A stretch of DNA of 64,000 nt, taken from positions 4,239,501 through 4,303,500 of the forward strand of contig NZ_JAUSXS010000001.1 in NCBI RefSeq assembly GCF_030816195.1, in the 5' to 3' direction. The position numbers were made by a program, and so were the translations under genes. This stretch comes from Pseudomonas sp. W4I3. GTDB taxonomy: Bacteria; Pseudomonadota; Gammaproteobacteria; Pseudomonadales; Pseudomonadaceae. Shown here in pieces: positions 59,890-64,000 of this stretch (positions are counted from its first letter, which is position 1; every line of letters begins with the position of its first letter). Below the pieces are notes generated by a model, which saw nothing but the letters and a program-made list of their open reading frames with translations, was not told the origin of the DNA and did not search any database.

Positions 59890-61518
59890 CTACACAACGC
59901 TCGAAGGCTGCCCCTCGCCACGACAGCGCAGTCTCATGACGCCGCCAGTGCGGTGATCTGGGCGTTGTTGCGTCACGCGCTCCGCCAATTGCGCGACCAC
60001 GTGCCGTGCCGAATTGGCTGCCGACTCTTGCCAGATGCCCACGCCGCTTTGCACCAGACCGTCGCCGGCGAAGTAGACGCGGCCGTGGGCCTGTTCCAGC
60101 AGCGCGCTGGCATCGGCCGGGAAATGCTCGCGTTGCAGCCACGGGCCTTCGCTGTAGGGGATCTGTTCCCAGGACACCGCCAACGGGTGGCGCAGGTGCC
60201 TGGAATAGCCTGGGTGCAGCAGTTCCACGGCTTGCCTGGAGGTGGCGTATTGCGCGCCGAAGGACTGCGCGCCGAACACGTCGGCGCCCTCCCCGGTGAC
60301 GTAACCGGCCACCAGCACCCCTTCGCGGGTGTTGAGGTCGTTGCTTGGGTACCAGAGCAGGCGCGCCGGATGTTCAACCCAGGACAAGCCGCCATAGGTG
60401 CGGTAATCGCTTTCCCAGAAGCGCGGCGATTGCCACGCCACTTTGGTCGCCTGGTCGCTGCGGGTGCTGAGCAAGGCCGCCTTGATCGGGTCGCTGAAAT
60501 CGGTGTCTAGTCTGGCCAGCAACGGCAGCGGCAAGGTGGAGACCAGGTAATCGGCGCGCACCACCTGTTCACGGCCGCTGTGTTGGTCGTGATAGGTCAC
60601 CGCCACGCCGTCTTCCAACTGGCGGATCTGCCGCACCTGGGCGCCCAACTGCACCTGCTCGCGCACGCGCTGGTAGAACGCGTCGGTGATACGGTCCATG
60701 CCGCCCACTGGCTGAAACATGGTCGCTGAAAACTCAGGGAACTCAGTGTGCAGCAGCGCGCCCCACAGCTCTGGATGCAGCAGGCGCTCAAGGCCAATCG
60801 GCGTGGCGCTAGCGGGCAGTGCGCCGGGGTGCGCGGGCGATTCCAGGTGGCCGGCGCGCAAGCTGCCTTCGTAGGCCAATGCCTGGGAGAGGTCGCCATA
60901 CACCTGCAGAAACGCGAGCAGCCGCGTGCGCTCATCCAAGGTCAATACGTCATCGAGCGCATCGCGCTGCACCGCCTTGGCGAGCAGGCCGGACAGATGC
61001 CCGCGTGCATCGTTCACCGCCTGGCCGACGGTGAACGCCGGTTGTTGCAGGTCTGGCCGCACCTGGGCGCCATGGCTGCTGTTGACCAGCACCTCTAGCG
61101 GCACGCCCAGTTCGCTGCAATAGTCGAGGAGGGTGCGATGCTGGCTGGGGATGCGCGCCGGGCCGGCGTTGAAATACTGGCCCGGATCGAACGCCACCGT
61201 TTGCGAGCGGCCGTCCCTGTAGTCCACGCGGTCGCCATTGCGCAGGGTCCAGGTGCGCCCGCCCACACGGTCGCGGGCCTCCAGCACCTGCACGGTGAAC
61301 CCGGCGCGGGTCAGTTCCAGCGCGCTGACCAGCCCGGCAATCCCGGCGCCCAGTACCAGTACGCGTGTGCCCTGCCCCAGCCCGTCCTTGAGTTTCAGCG
61401 GTTGCGGCCGCCGGTGTGAAGACGGCCCCAGGCCCAATGCGGCCAGCGCATCCTGGGCCGCCTTTTCGCCGCCGACCGCGGCGATGCTCGACAGCGCTTC
61501 ACGTCGTGTCAGTCCCAT
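59890..61518 (-). CDS. Flavin monoamine/L-amino-acid oxidase, Tat-like start
   Basis: A 542-residue FAD-dependent amine oxidase. The N-terminus MGLTRREALSSIAAVGG looks like a twin-arginine signal. The FAD fold is RVLVLGAGIAGLVSALEL followed by VLEARDRVGGRTWT; the C-terminal FAD segment is GRVYFAGDGLVQSGVGIWQE. It oxidises an amine or amino acid to an imine. Flanked by RidA and an amino-acid ABC importer, so the substrate is probably imported by it. Confidence 0.88.
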   Translation of the reverse strand: MGLTRREALSSIAAVGGEKAAQDALAALGLGPSSHRRPQPLKLKDGLGQGTRVLVLGAGIAGLVSALELTRAGFTVQVLEARDRVGGRTWTLRNGDRVDYRDGRSQTVAFDPGQYFNAGPARIPSQHRTLLDYCSELGVPLEVLVNSSHGAQVRPDLQQPAFTVGQAVNDARGHLSGLLAKAVQRDALDDVLTLDERTRLLAFLQVYGDLSQALAYEGSLRAGHLESPAHPGALPASATPIGLERLLHPELWGALLHTEFPEFSATMFQPVGGMDRITDAFYQRVREQVQLGAQVRQIRQLEDGVAVTYHDQHSGREQVVRADYLVSTLPLPLLARLDTDFSDPIKAALLSTRSDQATKVAWQSPRFWESDYRTYGGLSWVEHPARLLWYPSNDLNTREGVLVAGYVTGEGADVFGAQSFGAQYATSRQAVELLHPGYSRHLRHPLAVSWEQIPYSEGPWLQREHFPADASALLEQAHGRVYFAGDGLVQSGVGIWQESAANSARHVVAQLAERVTQQRPDHRTGGVMRLRCRGEGQPSSVV

Positions 61519-61529
61519 GTTCGATACTC

Positions 61530-62453
61530 CTAATCCGGCAGCCCAGGCGGGTTGATCAGCGATTGGTCGACGCGCTCCACATCCAGGCCCCAGCGCTGCA
61601 ACACTTGCGCGTATTGCCCCCCGGCAATCGCACCTTCCAGGGCGGTGTGGATCGGCTTGACCAGGCCGTTGTCCTTGCGCGTGGTCACGGCGATATCGGC
61701 CTGCAACGGCCAGCCGCCGTTGACGGTGCCGACGCGCTTGATGCCGCCGGTGATCGCCGCCGAATAGGCGTACACCGAGTTGGGCCCGAACAGCGCATCG
61801 CTGCGTCCCGACTGCACCGCCAGTTGCGCAGCGGCCTGGTCGTCGAAGTACTGCAGCAGCGCAGGCTTGAGGCCAGCCTTCTCATTGGCCTCGTTCCACG
61901 CCAGCAAGACCTTTTCCTGATTGGTCCCGGAGCCGACGATGATCTTCAGCCCGGCGATGTCGGCGGCCTGCTTGATCTCGCTGATCGGGCTGGTGCTCTT
62001 GACGTAAAAGCCGAGCACATCCTGTCGATAGGTGGCGAAGTCAAACCGCTTCTTGCGCGCCTCGGTCACGGTGACGTTGCTGATCACCGCGTCGTACTTG
62101 CCCGAACTGACGCCCAGGGGCCAGTCCTCCCAACTGGTCTGCACCACGTTGAGCTGCAAGCCGAGGCTGTCGGCGACCAACTGCGCGGTGTCGGCTTCGC
62201 TGCCGATGGTGGTCTTGTCATCACTGGCCAGCAGCGCCAGCGGCGGCCCGGCCACACCGGACACGGCGACGGTGAACTTGCCGGGCTGGGCGAACTTGAA
62301 ACCGGGCGGGATTTGCGCGATGGCCGCTTCGTTACGTGGCGCATGAATGCGCGGGCGGTCGGGGCTGAGGTCGACCTGCTGCACCGCGAACACCTGGGGT
62401 GCGGTGCCGATGGCAAGCGCCAGCACGGCCAGGCGGATAGGTTGGGTAAACAT
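61530..62453 (-). CDS. Polar amino-acid ABC transporter binding protein
   Basis: A 307-residue family 3 binding protein. Signal peptide about 1-23 (LAVLALAIGTAPQVFA). Then TVAVSGVAGPPLALLASDDK, DAVISNVTVTEARKKRFDF and the KIIVGSGTNQEKVL hinge segment, typical of His/Glu/Arg-type binding proteins. An extra N-terminal stretch of about 35 residues precedes the first strand. Twelve bp upstream of the amine oxidase gene. Confidence 0.9.
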   Translation of the reverse strand: MFTQPIRLAVLALAIGTAPQVFAVQQVDLSPDRPRIHAPRNEAAIAQIPPGFKFAQPGKFTVAVSGVAGPPLALLASDDKTTIGSEADTAQLVADSLGLQLNVVQTSWEDWPLGVSSGKYDAVISNVTVTEARKKRFDFATYRQDVLGFYVKSTSPISEIKQAADIAGLKIIVGSGTNQEKVLLAWNEANEKAGLKPALLQYFDDQAAAQLAVQSGRSDALFGPNSVYAYSAAITGGIKRVGTVNGGWPLQADIAVTTRKDNGLVKPIHTALEGAIAGGQYAQVLQRWGLDVERVDQSLINPPGLPD

Positions 62454-62471
62454 GGGCAGTCACTCCTTGAA

Positions 62472-63245
62472 CTAAAGCACCTTGCCGAGAAAGGCCTGGG
62501 TGCGGGGGTGTCGGGGTTGGCGGAAGATCTGTTCGGGCGGGCCTTCTTCGATCAACTGGCCGTCGCAGAGAAACACCACGTGGTCAGCGACCTCGCGGGC
62601 GAAGCCGATCTCATGGGTAACAATCACCAGGGTGACGCCCAATCGGGTAAGCCCCTTGATCACGTCGAGCACTTCGCCCACCAGCTCCGGGTCGAGGGCC
62701 GAGGTGGGTTCGTCGAACAGCAACACCTTGGGGTCCAGCGCCAGCGCGCGGGCAATGGCGACGCGCTGTTGCTGGCCGCCCGAGAGTTGGCGCGGGTAGG
62801 CATCAAGCTTGTCCGCCAGGCCGACCTTGGCCAGCAACTCGGCCGCTTTGTCTCGCGCCTGGGCCTTGCTCCAGCGCTTGTGGGCCAACGGCGCTTCGGC
62901 AATGTTTTCCCAGGCGCTGAGGTGCGGGAACAGGTTGAAGTTCTGGAACACGAAGCCCACGTCGATGCGCCGCTTGAGAATTTCGCGCTCTTTGAGCTCG
63001 AACAGCAGGTCTCCCTTGCGCCGATAGCCGACGTACTCACCGTCGATGGTGATGTGCCCGCTGTCGATCTTCTCCAGGTGGTTGATGGTGCGCAGCAAGG
63101 TGGACTTGCCCGAGCCGGACGGCCCGAGGATCACGGTGACCTTGCCCGGATCGATGGTCAGGTCGATGTTATCGAGCACCTGCTGGTTGCCGAAGCGCTT
63201 GCCTACGCCCTGGATCTGGATACGCCCTGCGCGTGCTTCAGCCAT
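62472..63245 (-). CDS. Polar amino-acid ABC transporter ATPase
   Basis: A 257-residue ATPase of the GlnQ/HisP group. Walker A GPSGSGKSTLL (about residue 43), signature LSGGQQQRVAIARAL, Walker B VLLFDEPTSALDPEL and the H-loop VTHEIGF. ATG at 63245 overlaps the permease stop by 8 bp. Works with the binding protein downstream and permease upstream. Confidence 0.93.
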   Translation of the reverse strand: MAEARAGRIQIQGVGKRFGNQQVLDNIDLTIDPGKVTVILGPSGSGKSTLLRTINHLEKIDSGHITIDGEYVGYRRKGDLLFELKEREILKRRIDVGFVFQNFNLFPHLSAWENIAEAPLAHKRWSKAQARDKAAELLAKVGLADKLDAYPRQLSGGQQQRVAIARALALDPKVLLFDEPTSALDPELVGEVLDVIKGLTRLGVTLVIVTHEIGFAREVADHVVFLCDGQLIEEGPPEQIFRQPRHPRTQAFLGKVL

Positions 63246-64000
63246 GGGATTGCTCCTTGAGCCAATGGCGCAGACGTTGCAGCGGCGTCGGCGGCAGCAC
63301 CCGCGCGGTGCCACGGGCAAAGTGGCGCTCGACGTAATACTGGGCGCTGGTCAGCACCGTGGTGATGATCAGGTACCACACGGTGGCCACGATCAGCAGC
63401 GGGATCACCGCCTGAGTGCGGTTGTAGATGACCTGCACGGTGTAGAACAGCTCCGGCAGGGCCAGCACGTAGACAATCGAGGTGCCCTTGACCAGGCCGA
63501 TGATCTCGTTGAAACCCGACGGCAGGATCGAACGCAATGCCTGGGGCAGGATGATCCGGAAGATCCGCCGCGAGGCCGGCAGCCCCAACGCCGCTGCGGC
63601 TTCATGCTGGCCCGCATCCACACCGATCAGGCCACCGCGAATGATCTCCGCCGCGTACGCCGCCTGCATCAGGCTCAAGCCCAGCACCGCCACGGTGAAC
63701 TGGCTGAGCACATCCACGGTGGACCATTGCGCGAACACCTGATCGGTGAACGGCACACCGATCACGATGTGGTCGTACAGGTAGGCAAAGTTGTAGAGGA
63801 TGATCAGCACCAGCAGCGCCGGCATCGAGCGGAAAAACCAGATATACCCCCAGGCCAACGCCGCCAGCAGCGGCGAGCCCGACAGCCGCGCCAGGGCCAG
63901 CGCGGTACCGAGAATGATGCTGAACAGCGTGCTCAGCAATGTCAGCAAGAGCGTCTGCCCCAGACCGCGCAGTACCGACGGCGAGAAAAACCACTGGCCG
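63238..64000 (-). CDS. Polar amino-acid ABC transporter permease, cut by window end
   Basis: The frame stays open to the window edge; at least 253 residues are seen. Upstream of an internal TTG the edge encodes GQWFFSPSVLRGLGQTLLLT, the usual start of the HisM/GlnP transmembrane core, so the true start lies outside. The EAA loop is seen as AAAALGLPASRRIFRIILPQ followed by ALRSILPSGFN. The partner of the ATPase and binding protein genes. Confidence 0.9.
   Translation of the reverse strand, partial: GQWFFSPSVLRGLGQTLLLTLLSTLFSIILGTALALARLSGSPLLAALAWGYIWFFRSMPALLVLIILYNFAYLYDHIVIGVPFTDQVFAQWSTVDVLSQFTVAVLGLSLMQAAYAAEIIRGGLIGVDAGQHEAAAALGLPASRRIFRIILPQALRSILPSGFNEIIGLVKGTSIVYVLALPELFYTVQVIYNRTQAVIPLLIVATVWYLIITTVLTSAQYYVERHFARGTARVLPPTPLQRLRHWLKEQSHG

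Noticed and set aside
61416..63260. A 614-codon + strand frame
   Set aside because: Antisense to amine oxidase end, binding protein and ATPase genes, all of which have strong motifs.

Overview
The window reads as a Pseudomonas chromosome of the P. fluorescens group. The clues are GC-rich core genes, many intergenic REP/REPIN repeats of the GTGGGAGGGGGC type, a two-module NRPS gene with LuxR and NodT-like neighbours as in split viscosin-type lipopeptide loci, and a Hrp-type promoter. No rRNA, tRNA or CRISPR array was seen. Most of the window is ordinary nutrient uptake and catabolism, interrupted by AT-richer accessory blocks.

Region by region: 1-7801 is a + strand cluster with a partial GntR regulator, a five-gene branched-chain-amino-acid-type ABC importer, an M20 carbamoylase/allantoate-amidohydrolase-type hydrolase broken by one extra C, and an amidase; it probably imports and hydrolyses an amide or ureido compound. 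A composite repeat and a LysR gene follow. 9220-17234 is an alditol locus: a LacI regulator on +, and on - an SDR, an FGGY kinase, an erythritol/L-threitol dehydrogenase-like enzyme and a sugar ABC importer, with a LacI-type operator before the binding-protein gene. 17415-18868 is a secreted PPC-like protein, frameshifted near its C-terminus, behind a full LexA box. 19006-23192 is an ATPase/FtsX-like permease/lipocalin-like lipoprotein set (AttE-H-like). 23474-27534 holds an Ais-like phosphatase, ArnT and a second ArnT-like transferase.

27585-32171 is the most striking locus: an AT-rich, six-gene cluster colinear with the microcin B17 genes mcbA-F, including a 69-residue Gly/Ser/Cys-rich precursor peptide, an E1-like protein, an FMN dehydrogenase, a YcaO cyclodehydratase and a two-part ABC exporter. 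No McbG-like immunity gene is present. It is followed by a structured RNA leader before a DUF6124-like gene, and by a repeat block.

33542-42522 is a lipopeptide starter locus: a two-module NRPS (C-A-T-C-A-T, first A domain with a leucine code, no thioesterase), a divergent LuxR regulator and a NodT-type outer-membrane lipoprotein. The later NRPS genes are not in the window, as in split viscosin-type systems. 42519-44745 holds two paralogous proteins behind a perfect Hrp box, so they are candidate type III effectors; one keeps a papain/calpain-like Cys and His and the other has lost both.

45493-48953 holds a PNPOx-family protein, two overlapping LysR genes and a glutathione transferase. 49094-52793 is a compact operon for an unknown small molecule (PLP enzyme of the cysteine-synthase family, phosphoribosyltransferase, EamA exporter, ATP-grasp ligase). 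53181-59399 mixes an aldo/keto reductase, a DUF1835 protein, an unknown gene pair with a possible PD-(D/E)xK nuclease, and a lipoprotein acid phosphatase. 59444-64000 is a RidA/flavin amine oxidase/polar amino-acid ABC importer operon cut by the window edge.
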